The translations under genes and the position numbers were made by a program. Below the pieces are notes generated by a model. That model did no database searches, was not told the DNA's origin, and worked only from the letters and a program-made list of their open reading frames with translations. DNA of 64,000 bases from Bacillota bacterium (GTDB taxonomy: Bacteria > Bacillota > Clostridia > Christensenellales > Aristaeellaceae): assembly GCA_023411395.1 (NCBI GenBank), contig JAEYOV010000061.1:1-64000 (forward strand), in the 5' to 3' direction. This document shows, one piece after another, positions 17,101 through 24,854 of this stretch. Within the stretch, counting starts at the first letter, position 1; each line of letters starts with the position of its first letter.

Positions 17101-17373
17101 TCAGTAAGTGAAATTGGTTAAAAGCGTGTTCAGTGCGCTTTGGCATGCAATCATGGCAATGACTGCCCAGGCAAGACTTACAATGCCAATGACAAGGCCG
17201 GCAATAGCCATGCCCCGGCCGCCCTCGCCGGTAACGGCGATTTGGTTTTTGCCCACCACCGACAGAACAAGCCCTACAATGGCCACGATTCCGTAATAGG
17301 GGAGAATCAGGGAACATAGGGAGACTACGAATCCCGCAATGGCCAGACCGTTGTACTTGACACCTTGCTGCAT
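17101..17373 (-). CDS. DUF4190-type small membrane protein
   Basis: The 90-residue protein has two hydrophobic segments (about 10-35 and 55-82) separated by a short polar loop with GRGMAIAGLVIGIVS, which resembles the DUF4190 family of small two-helix membrane proteins. Function is unknown. The start at 17373 was chosen because GGAGG lies 8 bases upstream; a longer reading reaches 17499 but has no such site. It is convergent with sodA. Confidence 0.7.
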   Translation of the reverse strand: MQQGVKYNGLAIAGFVVSLCSLILPYYGIVAIVGLVLSVVGKNQIAVTGEGGRGMAIAGLVIGIVSLAWAVIAMIACQSALNTLLTNFTY

Positions 17374-17627
17374 GCTGCAATCCTCCATACTGCTAATTGA
17401 TGATGGCCGAACAAGTGCTTGAATGGCTAAAATTATACAGGAATATATGGAAAAGCGCAACATTTCCTCCCTCAGTATGCAGAATTTCCCCGAAAACACA
17501 CACGGTTCAGGAATGCGTTGTAACTGAACGGTGGATAAAAATCCCGTATGCCCGGGTCCATTCGGGGAAAAGGTAAGGAAGAATATGAAAACCGGGCAGA
17601 TTGTATGCGGGCGAGAGGAGCAATTTC

Positions 17628-18491
17628 TTGCACGGGTATTTTGAGGGATGGTATTTTAAGCAGCAGGCGGAGCAGGGAACGCTTGCCCTGATTCCCGCCA
17701 TGCACCGGGACGCCCGGGGAAACCGCTCCGCTTCCGTTCAAATCGTGACGGAGGATGCAGCGTATTGTGTGGACGTACCGTGGGACGCGTTTCATTTGGA
17801 CAGGCGCGGTATGCGCATTACCGCGGGCAACAGCCTGTTTTGCGCCGATGGCATCCGGCTTGATATCCGCACCGGTGACGTCACGGTACACGGGAATGTG
17901 GCTTTCGGGCCGCTTTCGCCCATACGGTATGACATCATGGGCCCTTTCCGGTATGTGCCCTTTATGGAGTGCCGCCACAGCGTATTCAGTATGGCGCATG
18001 AAGTTCGCGGACGCATTACGGTCAATGGGAAAGAGTATAGCTTTAATAATGATCTTGGCTATATGGAGGGGGACAGGGGAAGGTCATTTCCCAAACGGTA
18101 TATGTGGACGCAAAGCGTATGGCGGGGAAAATCGCTTTGCTCCCTGATGCTTTCCGCCGCGGACATTCCCTTTGCTGGGAAGCGCTTTACAGGCGTGATC
18201 GGCGTCGTGCTGCTTGATGGCCGGGAGTACCGGCTGGCCACCTATCTTGGGGCAAAGGCCACGCATATCGGAAACGGTGAAATTTTTATACGGCAGGGCG
18301 GATATACGTTGTCCGTCCGGCGGATGGACAACGGGGCCATTCCGCTGCGTGCGCCCGTTCTGGGCGGTATGACCCGCCTCATACGGGAGGCGCCCTCCTG
18401 CTGGGTGCATTACCGCTTTGTAAAAAATGAGGAAGTCCTTCTGGACAGAATCGCCGGCCAGGCCGGGTTTGAATACGAATACGACACATAA
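17628..18491 (+). CDS. Tocopherol cyclase-like family protein
   Basis: The 287-residue protein carries the family hallmark GYFEGWYFKQQ at the N-terminus, then beta-rich sequence with NNDLGYMEGDRGRSFP and KRYMWTQS, typical of bacterial tocopherol-cyclase-like proteins. The bacterial members' substrate is unknown; anaerobes do not make tocopherol. The TTG at 17628 has GAGAGGAG 7 bases upstream and is my choice. A TTG at 17601 would add nine residues but lacks a site. An ATG at 17585 lies in another frame. No signal peptide is visible. A hairpin follows the stop. Confidence 0.78.
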   Translation: MHGYFEGWYFKQQAEQGTLALIPAMHRDARGNRSASVQIVTEDAAYCVDVPWDAFHLDRRGMRITAGNSLFCADGIRLDIRTGDVTVHGNVAFGPLSPIRYDIMGPFRYVPFMECRHSVFSMAHEVRGRITVNGKEYSFNNDLGYMEGDRGRSFPKRYMWTQSVWRGKSLCSLMLSAADIPFAGKRFTGVIGVVLLDGREYRLATYLGAKATHIGNGEIFIRQGGYTLSVRRMDNGAIPLRAPVLGGMTRLIREAPSCWVHYRFVKNEEVLLDRIAGQAGFEYEYDT

Positions 18492-18512
18492 GAATATCGG
18501 AGCAGCCAGTTT

Positions 18513-18552
18513 TCCGGCCGGAGGCATTGAAAAATGCGCCGGCCGGATTCTT
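18513..18552 (+). terminator. Terminator after the tocopherol-cyclase-like gene
   Basis: CCGGCCGG (18513-18520) pairs with CCGGCCGG (18538-18545), with an inner GCATT/AATGC stem, followed by ATTCTTTT. Confidence 0.7.
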
Positions 18553-18687
18553 TTGCCCTTTCCGCTGCTTTCCTGCCCAAAGGCACTTGTCATGGCTGCC
18601 GGAATAGAATGGAATCGTATCCTCACCAACACCGGCCTTGATATCCGCAGCCTGATTTATTAAGCTGATCATATATTTTATATAAAC

Positions 18688-18821
18688 CATTCCGCGCCGC
18701 AAACCGTGACCATGAACAGCAATGCGGTGGCGCCGTCACTATACCGATGAAATATGTGCGGCTTTCGGTGCAGGCTTCCGCCAATACGGGCATTGCCGGC
18801 TATTACAATGGCCGCGCCTGA
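18688..18821 (+). pseudogene. Decayed 3' end of a DUF6385-type gene
   Basis: The frame from 18688 reads QTVTMNSNAVAPSLY and then stops; after a shift the frame from 18747 reads MKYVRLSVQASANTGIAGYY and ends NGRA. Joined, this resembles the C-terminus of the DUF6385 protein at 19857 (SLYMAVSSFAHYIRL...YFNAQA): SLY, the YxRL core and YxNxxA at the end align. No intact upstream part is seen, so I read it as the frameshifted and truncated remnant of a third family member. The rest of the 360-base gap (18553-18687) shows nothing I recognise. Confidence 0.5.
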
Positions 18822-18851
18822 GGGTGGCGGGAAAGGAGTCTGAATACAGGG

Positions 18852-19808
18852 ATGCCCTTTTTGCATTACGCTTGCGACGCCGTTTTTGTTTCACAGGACA
18901 GCCCGGATCAAAACGATTCTTTTTCGCCTGTTGTGTGCGTGGGTTTTTCGGAGCATAGGCTGTCCAAGCCTATGGCGCACGCCGCGTATGGTCAATATAT
19001 CGGCCTTATTCAATTTCCGCCTCTGATACTGCCCGAGCATCAAAAGGTCGTCTCCGTGCGCCTGTGCATGCTGGTCTGCTCACCTTGCTCCCATGATGTA
19101 TGGGTGGGTGTGTATCAAAATGCTGCCCCGTTTGACGCAGGGACGGTAACCTACAGGACAAGGCCTGCGGCTGCCCCGTTTCCCATTGCCTCTGTAAATG
19201 TGACGCCTCGCAACCGTTTGAACTATGTGACCTGTGACATGACGGCGTTTATGAAGGACCGCCAGGGGATGCTGCCGGGGCTTGGCTTTTCCTTGATGGC
19301 CGCGGGTCATAGACCCGGAGTGGCCGCTTTTTATGCCCAGGCGCGGGAGTATATGCCCTATCTGGAAATCACCTGCGGCCAGGACGCGGAACAACCCGGC
19401 AGTCCGGGCAGCGGTTTTTTGGAAAATGTGTTCAGGGAACGGGTGTTTGAGCTGCGCGGGATGGAGCGGGCGCTGTATAGCCCATCCCTAAATACGGCAG
19501 GCGTCAGGACCATCACCTTTTTTGTGAGGAACGAGGGTGATCATCCGCTGGATTTTCATTTGCAGTTCAGCCCGGACGGCATGGTATTTTTGGATGACAA
19601 GCAGAGTTTCCGGCTGGAGGCGGGGGAAATGAAGGCTGCGGCGCCTTATCTGTTTGGAAAATTCATGCGTGTCTGCCTGAATCCCGTTCAGGACAGCCAA
19701 TACACCGCGGCCCGTGTCTGGTGCCAGGCGCAGACGAACAATTACATGGTAAAGGGCAGCTTTCAGGAGGCGGACAGCCCAAAGGAAGGCGGCGCCTTTG
19801 CCATGTGA
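18852..19808 (+). CDS. DNRLRE + DUF6385 domain protein
   Basis: The 318-residue protein has two parts. Residues 1-165 look like a DNRLRE (CBM96-like) beta domain: an N-terminal DAVFVSQDSPDQND, a VVSVRLCMLV strand and the YVTCDMTAF segment. Residues 195-300 look like DUF6385 (TITFFVRNEGDHPLDFHLQ, then MRVCLNPVQDSQYTAARVW). There is no signal peptide or membrane anchor, so if it reaches the surface it does so by another route, for example as a spore or cell-envelope layer. GGAAAGGAG lies upstream of the ATG at a rather long spacing. It precedes a second DUF6385 gene and a glycosyltransferase. Confidence 0.75.
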   Translation: MPFLHYACDAVFVSQDSPDQNDSFSPVVCVGFSEHRLSKPMAHAAYGQYIGLIQFPPLILPEHQKVVSVRLCMLVCSPCSHDVWVGVYQNAAPFDAGTVTYRTRPAAAPFPIASVNVTPRNRLNYVTCDMTAFMKDRQGMLPGLGFSLMAAGHRPGVAAFYAQAREYMPYLEITCGQDAEQPGSPGSGFLENVFRERVFELRGMERALYSPSLNTAGVRTITFFVRNEGDHPLDFHLQFSPDGMVFLDDKQSFRLEAGEMKAAAPYLFGKFMRVCLNPVQDSQYTAARVWCQAQTNNYMVKGSFQEADSPKEGGAFAM

Positions 19809-19856
19809 TTTTTCGGCGCAGACCATCCTTAAGCGCCGCCACGAAAGGAGAAGACC

Positions 19857-20516
19857 ATGAACAATCTTGTTTTCAATACCACTGCAAACGAACTGAGAAC
19901 CGCAATCTATGCGCAGTCGGGCAGTGATTTGCAACTGGTGCAGCTGGACGGTTCAAACAATTTGCTGGTAGCCGGTACCGTGACGGTATCGGAGATCACA
20001 AACCCCGTAACCATCGGCAACGCGACGCTGACGGTAGAGGGTACTGTAACGGTATCGGAGATCACAAACCCCATAACCATCGGCAACGCGACGCTGACGG
20101 TAGAGGGCACCGTAACGGTATCGGAGATCACAAACCCCGTGACCATCGGCAACGCGACGCTGACGGTAGAGGGCACTGTGACCATCGGGGCAAGCACTTT
20201 CACCTCCGATGCTGTGACCAGCACATCCGTTACAGGCACCGGCGTCATCTTTGCGGACACGGATATTTCCACGCTGAAGGTGGCCTCCATCTTTGTCTAT
20301 AACGAGGATACCACGCCGATCACCATATCCCTGCAGATCAGCCCCACGACGGATACCAACCTGTATGTGGATGATCCATCCTATACGGACCAGGTGATTG
20401 CCGCCAACGACAGCCTGTATATGGCTGTTTCCAGCTTTGCGCACTATATCCGCCTGCAATATAACCTGGGCGCCGAAACGGCCACGTTCAGCGCTTATTT
20501 CAACGCCCAGGCATAG
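19857..20516 (+). CDS. DUF6385 protein with three 22-residue repeats
   Basis: The 219-residue protein begins MNNLVFNTTANELRTAIYAQ, followed by three almost identical 22-residue repeats (GTVTVSEITNPVTIGNATLT plus VE), a partial fourth, and a DUF6385 C-terminal domain (about 125-219). The repeats predict a regular beta structure rich in Thr and Val, which could offer many O-glycosylation sites. It has no signal peptide. GAAAGGAG precedes the ATG. The gene lies 48 bases after the DNRLRE/DUF6385 gene. A role as a structural coat protein is an inference. Confidence 0.78.
   Translation: MNNLVFNTTANELRTAIYAQSGSDLQLVQLDGSNNLLVAGTVTVSEITNPVTIGNATLTVEGTVTVSEITNPITIGNATLTVEGTVTVSEITNPVTIGNATLTVEGTVTIGASTFTSDAVTSTSVTGTGVIFADTDISTLKVASIFVYNEDTTPITISLQISPTTDTNLYVDDPSYTDQVIAANDSLYMAVSSFAHYIRLQYNLGAETATFSAYFNAQA
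19974..20171 (+). repeat. Three tandem 66-bp repeats in the DUF6385 gene
   Basis: Units at 19974-20039, 20040-20105 and 20106-20171 differ at only a few, mostly silent, positions. A fragment of a fourth follows. Near-identity at DNA level suggests recent duplication and a copy number that may vary between strains. Confidence 0.9.
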
Positions 20517-20539
20517 CAATTTTTCCAAATCAGGCCCAT

Positions 20540-20570
20540 GGGCAGGCGGCTGGCCGGCCGCCTGCCCTTT
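20540..20570 (+). terminator. Hairpin between DUF6385 gene and glycosyltransferase
   Basis: GGGCAGGCGGC (20540-20550) pairs perfectly with GCCGCCTGCCC (20557-20567), followed by only three T. It sits directly before the glycosyltransferase RBS, so it may act as a leaky terminator that keeps the enzyme below its likely substrate. Confidence 0.6.
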
Positions 20571-20586
20571 GAAAGGAGAAAACAAA

Positions 20587-22446
20587 GTGGCGGCGAAAAA
20601 GCCGGGCATCAGCCTTTGCATGATCGTAAAGGATGAGCAGGAGCTTTTGGAAGAATGCCTTTTAAGCGTGCAGGGCGTGGCGGATGAAATACTGGTGGCT
20701 GACACCGGCTCAACGGACTTAACGGTTCAAACCGCGGAGCGCTGCGGTGCGCAGGTGTACGGCTATCCCTGGGATTTCAGCTTCAGCAACGCCCGCAACT
20801 TCATCATGGAAAAGGCCTCCTGCGAATGGATCCTGCTGTTGGACGCGGACGAACGCCTCTTCCCGGAAGACAAGGCACGGCTCCTGGATTTTGTAAACAA
20901 TACAAGCGGCGACGGCGCACATTTCAAAGTGTACAACCATTTCGGGTCATACGGTGACGGGCTGTATACGCTCCATAATGCCCTGCGCCTGGTACGCAAC
21001 AACGGGCTGTACCGCTTTGTGGGCGATATCCATGAACAGATCGCCCGAACCGGCCGCGAACCTATGGACGGCCTTTTTGCCGTTACCGATATCCGCCTGC
21101 ATCATCTGGGGTATCTGGACAGCGTTGTCAAAAGCAAGAACAAGCGGGAGCGGAACATTCCCCTGCTGATGGGCGAACTGGAAAAAGACCCGGACAACGC
21201 CTTCATGCTGTTCAACCTGGGCAATGAATACATGGCCCAAACGGAATATGAAAAAGCGCTTAAGTGGTATGGGAAAGCACGGGAGCGCTACAGAACGCAG
21301 GAGGCTTTCGGCCCCCATCTGCTATTTCGGATCGCGCTGTGCCATTACAATCTGAACCGGTATGCGATAGCCGTGAAAGCGCTGGCGGAAGGGCTGAATG
21401 TCTATCCCGGCTGCACGGACATGGAATACCTGCGCGGCAGGGTGTATATGGACTGGGGCCGCGATTTTCTGGCCGCCGAAAGCTTCCAGAGAGCCATCGC
21501 AATGGGCCAGCCGCATCCTACGCTGCGTTTTTCCGACGACTGCGCCACCACCAAGCCCCTGTTGTCTCTGGCGGACCTTTTCATGCGGCAGCACGACTAT
21601 GAAAAGTCGGCGGCCTATTATACGAAAGCCGTCCAGGCTGACAACAACCTGCACGGCGCGCTGTATGGCATGGCGGACGCGTACCGGAAAATGGGCCTTC
21701 CGCCGCCGGAAATTGAAAGCAGGATATCGGCCTTGTTTGCCAGCCCGGGCCATGTGCCAAACCGCCTTATGCTCACGGCTGTACTGCTTTCCCAAAAGCT
21801 GTGGGAGCTTTGCCCAAAGCACCTGACGCTGCTTGACGGAGAAGATGGCTATGAAAGCGAAATAGCTATTCTGTGGGGGGAATATTACCTTTGGTCAGGC
21901 GATTATGAGAATGCTCTGGTGCATTTATGGAAGGCGGTGCGTGGCAAAGGGTCTTACCGCGTGCTTTTGCGGACGGCAAGGGAAAGCGCCCTGATGCTGT
22001 TTGTACTTTTGCTGATGCAAAAGCCCGTCCAGACGGAGGAAACGGATGAAGCCGCCGCGGCCGTGGGGCGGGCATTTGGGCGCCTTGGGGAATCGCTTTG
22101 CCGCCAGGTATTGTCTGTTTTGGCGGGCAGTAAGGAAAATATGCTGCAGGGGGAAGAGCCGAGGGAGCTGCTTGCCCTGTTTTCGGCGCTTTTGAAAATC
22201 ATGCTGGAGTGCGGCGCCTTCGATCTGTTTGAAAAAACGCTGTATGTGTACAATTACATCGACAGCCCCGGGGTTTTGCTTTCGCTGGCGCAACTGTATC
22301 TGGAATGCGGCTTTCCGGTGCTGGCCGGCCAAACAGTGCTGCGCTCCGTCAAGGAGCTGGATGCGATCGATGATACGGGCACGCGGGTGCTGCTGGAATC
22401 GCTTTTGCAGAGGAAAGCAAGGGGATACAAATCCGGTCTTTCGTAG
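20587..22446 (+). CDS. GT2 glycosyltransferase with TPR repeats
   Basis: The 619-residue protein has an N-terminal GT-A glycosyltransferase domain (about 1-230: SLCMIVKDE, ADTGSTD, and the metal-binding LLDADER), followed by TPR-like repeats from about 205 to 400 (AFMLFNLGNEYMAQTEYEKAL and others) and a helical C-terminal region. Such proteins act in the cytoplasm; the sugar donor is a nucleotide sugar. The GTG at 20587 follows GAAAGGAG. Its place right behind two DUF6385 genes suggests it glycosylates them or other envelope proteins, which is an inference. Confidence 0.9.
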   Translation: MAAKKPGISLCMIVKDEQELLEECLLSVQGVADEILVADTGSTDLTVQTAERCGAQVYGYPWDFSFSNARNFIMEKASCEWILLLDADERLFPEDKARLLDFVNNTSGDGAHFKVYNHFGSYGDGLYTLHNALRLVRNNGLYRFVGDIHEQIARTGREPMDGLFAVTDIRLHHLGYLDSVVKSKNKRERNIPLLMGELEKDPDNAFMLFNLGNEYMAQTEYEKALKWYGKARERYRTQEAFGPHLLFRIALCHYNLNRYAIAVKALAEGLNVYPGCTDMEYLRGRVYMDWGRDFLAAESFQRAIAMGQPHPTLRFSDDCATTKPLLSLADLFMRQHDYEKSAAYYTKAVQADNNLHGALYGMADAYRKMGLPPPEIESRISALFASPGHVPNRLMLTAVLLSQKLWELCPKHLTLLDGEDGYESEIAILWGEYYLWSGDYENALVHLWKAVRGKGSYRVLLRTARESALMLFVLLLMQKPVQTEETDEAAAAVGRAFGRLGESLCRQVLSVLAGSKENMLQGEEPRELLALFSALLKIMLECGAFDLFEKTLYVYNYIDSPGVLLSLAQLYLECGFPVLAGQTVLRSVKELDAIDDTGTRVLLESLLQRKARGYKSGLS

Positions 22447-22469
22447 ATTCCCTTGTCGCCGGCCGCCTC

Positions 22470-22673
22470 CTACCGGACGTAGGCAAAAAGCATCCACAGG
22501 ATGACCACCAGGGAGAGTACGATGGAAGCGACGGCGATATTGCGGTGAAAGGCGCGGGAGGAGGCCAGTGCATCTCCCGTCAGGTTTTGCCCTGCGATCC
22601 ACAGCCCGCAGATCAGCGTGGAAAGCAGCAGAAGAATATCAATAATGGCTACGATGATGACGATGGTTTTCAT
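22470..22673 (-). CDS. Small two-helix membrane protein
   Basis: The 67-residue protein has hydrophobic stretches at about 3-27 and 45-65 joined by a polar loop (QNLTGDALASSRAFHRN). No family recognised. Its ATG overlaps the stop of the TetR gene by 4 bases, so the two are coupled. It may be the target that the regulator controls, such as a small transporter subunit, but nothing in the sequence proves this. Confidence 0.65.
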   Translation of the reverse strand: MKTIVIIVAIIDILLLLSTLICGLWIAGQNLTGDALASSRAFHRNIAVASIVLSLVVILWMLFAYVR

Positions 22674-23224
22674 TTTTCTTTCTCCTTTTGGGGGGCGGGG
22701 GAGGCAAGCAGCACATCCACCAGCCTGTTTAGAATTTCGTCGCGCTGGGATTTGTCAAAAGGGTCATACCCGGTATAGCTGTGGAACGCGCCATGCCGCA
22801 CCAGGGCCGATTGCAGTCCGGTGATCAGCATGAAGGACAGGAGCCGCAGGTCCCTTTCATCCCTGTCCGGCAGGATGGTACGCAAAAGGGGTAGGATCAT
22901 TTGGGGAACCTCCGTGCCTCCCTGCAGGAGGGCATGTTCCAGCGTTACTTTTGTAAACTGATAGTAGCTGACCACCATGTCGGACATTTGCCGCAGCATG
23001 TTTTTCAGCCGGGATATGGGGTCGGTTTCACCGACGGGCGGCACCAGCCACTTTCCGGCTTCCATGCGCATGATTTCATCCACCGCCGCATGGACCAGTT
23101 CATCCTTGGAACCATAGTAATAGCTGACCAGGGCGGCATTGATGCTTGCACGCCCGGCGATCTGACGTACCGTAAGGCTTTGGGGGTCCTGCGTCTCCTT
23201 TAGCAGCGCTATCGCCGCGTCCAT
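22670..23224 (-). CDS. TetR/AcrR family regulator
   Basis: The N-terminal helix-turn-helix (SLTVRQIAGRASINAALVSYYYGSK) is typical of TetR; the C-terminal part (about 75-175) is a variable ligand domain. From the ATG at 23224 the protein has 184 residues but lacks the usual first helix start and has no ribosome site. The frame stays open upstream: an ATC at 23257 would give IPRNEDAKQALMDAAIALL, exactly where family members begin, with GGAAGGAG 9 bases upstream. A non-AUG start is therefore possible. The tandem palindromes upstream suggest autorepression. Confidence 0.88.
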   Translation of the reverse strand: MDAAIALLKETQDPQSLTVRQIAGRASINAALVSYYYGSKDELVHAAVDEIMRMEAGKWLVPPVGETDPISRLKNMLRQMSDMVVSYYQFTKVTLEHALLQGGTEVPQMILPLLRTILPDRDERDLRLLSFMLITGLQSALVRHGAFHSYTGYDPFDKSQRDEILNRLVDVLLASPAPQKEKEK

Positions 23225-23279
23225 CAGCGCCTGTTTGGCATCTTCATTGCGTGGGATGGGCTCACACTCCTTCCTGAAT

Positions 23280-23306
23280 GTTTAAATATGTTTTAAACAT
23301 GTTTAA
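23280..23306. promoter_or_regulatory. Candidate TetR operators
   Basis: Two overlapping palindromes lie upstream of the TetR gene: GTTTAAA-N5-TTTAAAC (23280-23298) and the perfect 14-mer TTAAACATGTTTAA (23293-23306). Confidence 0.6.
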
Positions 23307-23365
23307 TTCTATTGGAATGTGAATGATTTGTCAATGCTTTTTCAAATATTTTTTTCAGTCCTGTC

Positions 23366-23394
23366 TTTACAAACGCATCATTCTTGCGTATAAT
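23366..23394 (+). promoter_or_regulatory. Promoter of the radical SAM repair operon
   Basis: -35 TTTACA (23366-23371), 17-base spacer and consensus -10 TATAAT (23389-23394). An SOS box follows the -10 by six bases. Confidence 0.8.
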
Positions 23395-23400
23395 AAAAGA

Positions 23401-23412
23401 GAACAAATGTTC
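23401..23412. promoter_or_regulatory. LexA (SOS) box
   Basis: GAACAAATGTTC fits the Bacillus-type LexA/DinR operator GAAC-N4-GTTC exactly. It spans the expected transcription start, so LexA should block the promoter until DNA damage. Confidence 0.8.
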
Positions 23413-23502
23413 TTGTTATGTAAAATCAGTCATTCCTGCGGAAAACGGGCCGCCAAAGCATACTGCTGAGGGACGGACAATGATTGAGGCGGGTGAAACC
23501 TC

Positions 23503-24840
23503 TTGGATCTGATGGACAAGCTTACGATTCTGGCGGACAGCGCCAAATATGACGCCGCCTGCACCTCCTCCGGGGTGGACAGGCCCGGCAGCAAGGGTAT
23601 TGGCAGCGCCGTGGCGGGCGGCTGCTGCCACACGTTTGCGGCGGACGGGCGGTGCGTGTCGCTTTTGAAAGTGCTTTTGAGCAACCACTGTATTTACGAT
23701 TGCAAGTACTGCGTCAACCGCTGCTCCAATGATGTGCCGCGGACCGCATTCACGCCTTCGGAGCTGGCGGAGCTCACCATCCAATTCTACCGCCGCAATT
23801 ATATTGAAGGACTGTTCTTATCCAGCGGCGTATTGAAAAGCCCCGACCATACCATGGAACAGATGATACGGGCCATTGAAATTCTAAGGTGCAAATACCA
23901 GTTCTGGGGCTACATCCACTGCAAAACCATTCCGGGCGCGTCGGGCGAGCTCGTTCACCGGCTGGGCGTTTTGGCGGACCGGCTCAGCATTAACATAGAG
24001 CTTCCCAGCGAGGAAAGCCTTGTGAGGCTGGCGCCCAACAAAACGAAGAAGGCCATATTATCGCCCATGGCGCTGATCAGAAGCGGGATCGAAGATAGCC
24101 GCCAGGAGATTATGAAATTCAAAAACGCGCCCCGCTTTGCTGCCGCGGGGCAGGCGACGCAGATGATTATCGGCGCCAGCCCGGAAACCGATTATCACAT
24201 CCTCAAGCTGGCCTCCGGGCTGTATGATAAATACCGGCTGAAGCGCGTGTTCTATTCCGCTTATATCCCGGCGGTGGAGGACACCCTTCTGCCGTCGCTG
24301 AATACCAAGCCGCAGCTTTTGCGGGAGCACCGGCTGTACCAAGCCGATTTTTTGCTCCGCCAGTACCAGTTTACAGCCGATGAAATACTCAGCGAGAAGG
24401 CCCCCAATTTCAACCCGTATCTGGACCCCAAATGCAATTGGGCTGTACAGAACATGCATCTTTTCCCGGTGGATGTGAACACCGCCTCGCTGGCGGAGCT
24501 TTTGAGGGTGCCTGGGATTGGCCCCACCAGTGCCCAGCGCATTGTGACCGCCCGCAGAAACGGCAGGCTGGACTTTGCGGCGCTCAAGCGCATCGGTGTG
24601 GTCTTAAAGCGTGCCCAGTATTTCATCCGTGCCGGGGACATGCCCTGCGGTATAACGGCCAGCCGGGAAACAACCGTACGGGCGCTGATCGACCCCAATT
24701 TGGGCGCCTTCGGCATGGAGCAGCTTTCGCTGTTCCCTGCCATAAAGGGTATGGGTATGAACCTTTGGGCAGGCGGGAAGACGATGAACATCAAAAGCGC
24801 GGTGGAGGAGGCGGTTTTGTGCCTGGCGCAAGGCCATTAA
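23503..24840 (+). CDS. Putative DNA modification/repair radical SAM protein (TIGR03916 type)
   Basis: The 445-residue protein has a radical SAM cluster motif CIYDCKYC (near residues 69-76) followed by NRCSND, and a C-terminal helix-hairpin-helix DNA-binding motif (LLRVPGIGPTSAQRIV near 335). The N-terminal LTILADSAKYDAACTSSG is typical of this family, which is usually paired with the DUF4130 gene that follows here. The exact reaction is not established. The TTG at 23503 gives the normal family N-terminus; an ATG at 23512 is the alternative. An SOS box in its promoter supports a repair role. Confidence 0.9.
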   Translation: MDLMDKLTILADSAKYDAACTSSGVDRPGSKGIGSAVAGGCCHTFAADGRCVSLLKVLLSNHCIYDCKYCVNRCSNDVPRTAFTPSELAELTIQFYRRNYIEGLFLSSGVLKSPDHTMEQMIRAIEILRCKYQFWGYIHCKTIPGASGELVHRLGVLADRLSINIELPSEESLVRLAPNKTKKAILSPMALIRSGIEDSRQEIMKFKNAPRFAAAGQATQMIIGASPETDYHILKLASGLYDKYRLKRVFYSAYIPAVEDTLLPSLNTKPQLLREHRLYQADFLLRQYQFTADEILSEKAPNFNPYLDPKCNWAVQNMHLFPVDVNTASLAELLRVPGIGPTSAQRIVTARRNGRLDFAALKRIGVVLKRAQYFIRAGDMPCGITASRETTVRALIDPNLGAFGMEQLSLFPAIKGMGMNLWAGGKTMNIKSAVEEAVLCLAQGH

Positions 24841-24854
24841 CGGAACCCAGTGAC

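Noticed and set aside
18427..18663. 78-codon plus-strand frame after the tocopherol-cyclase-like gene
   Set aside because: It overlaps the end of that gene and its terminator, and reads as unrelated sequence.
19974..20171. CRISPR-like array
   Set aside because: The repeats are directly tandem without spacers, in frame, and lie in a coding gene.
24432..24854. N-terminal extension of the DUF4130 gene
   Set aside because: It overlaps the radical SAM gene in another frame and would add a sequence unlike the family, which begins at VVYLYDG.
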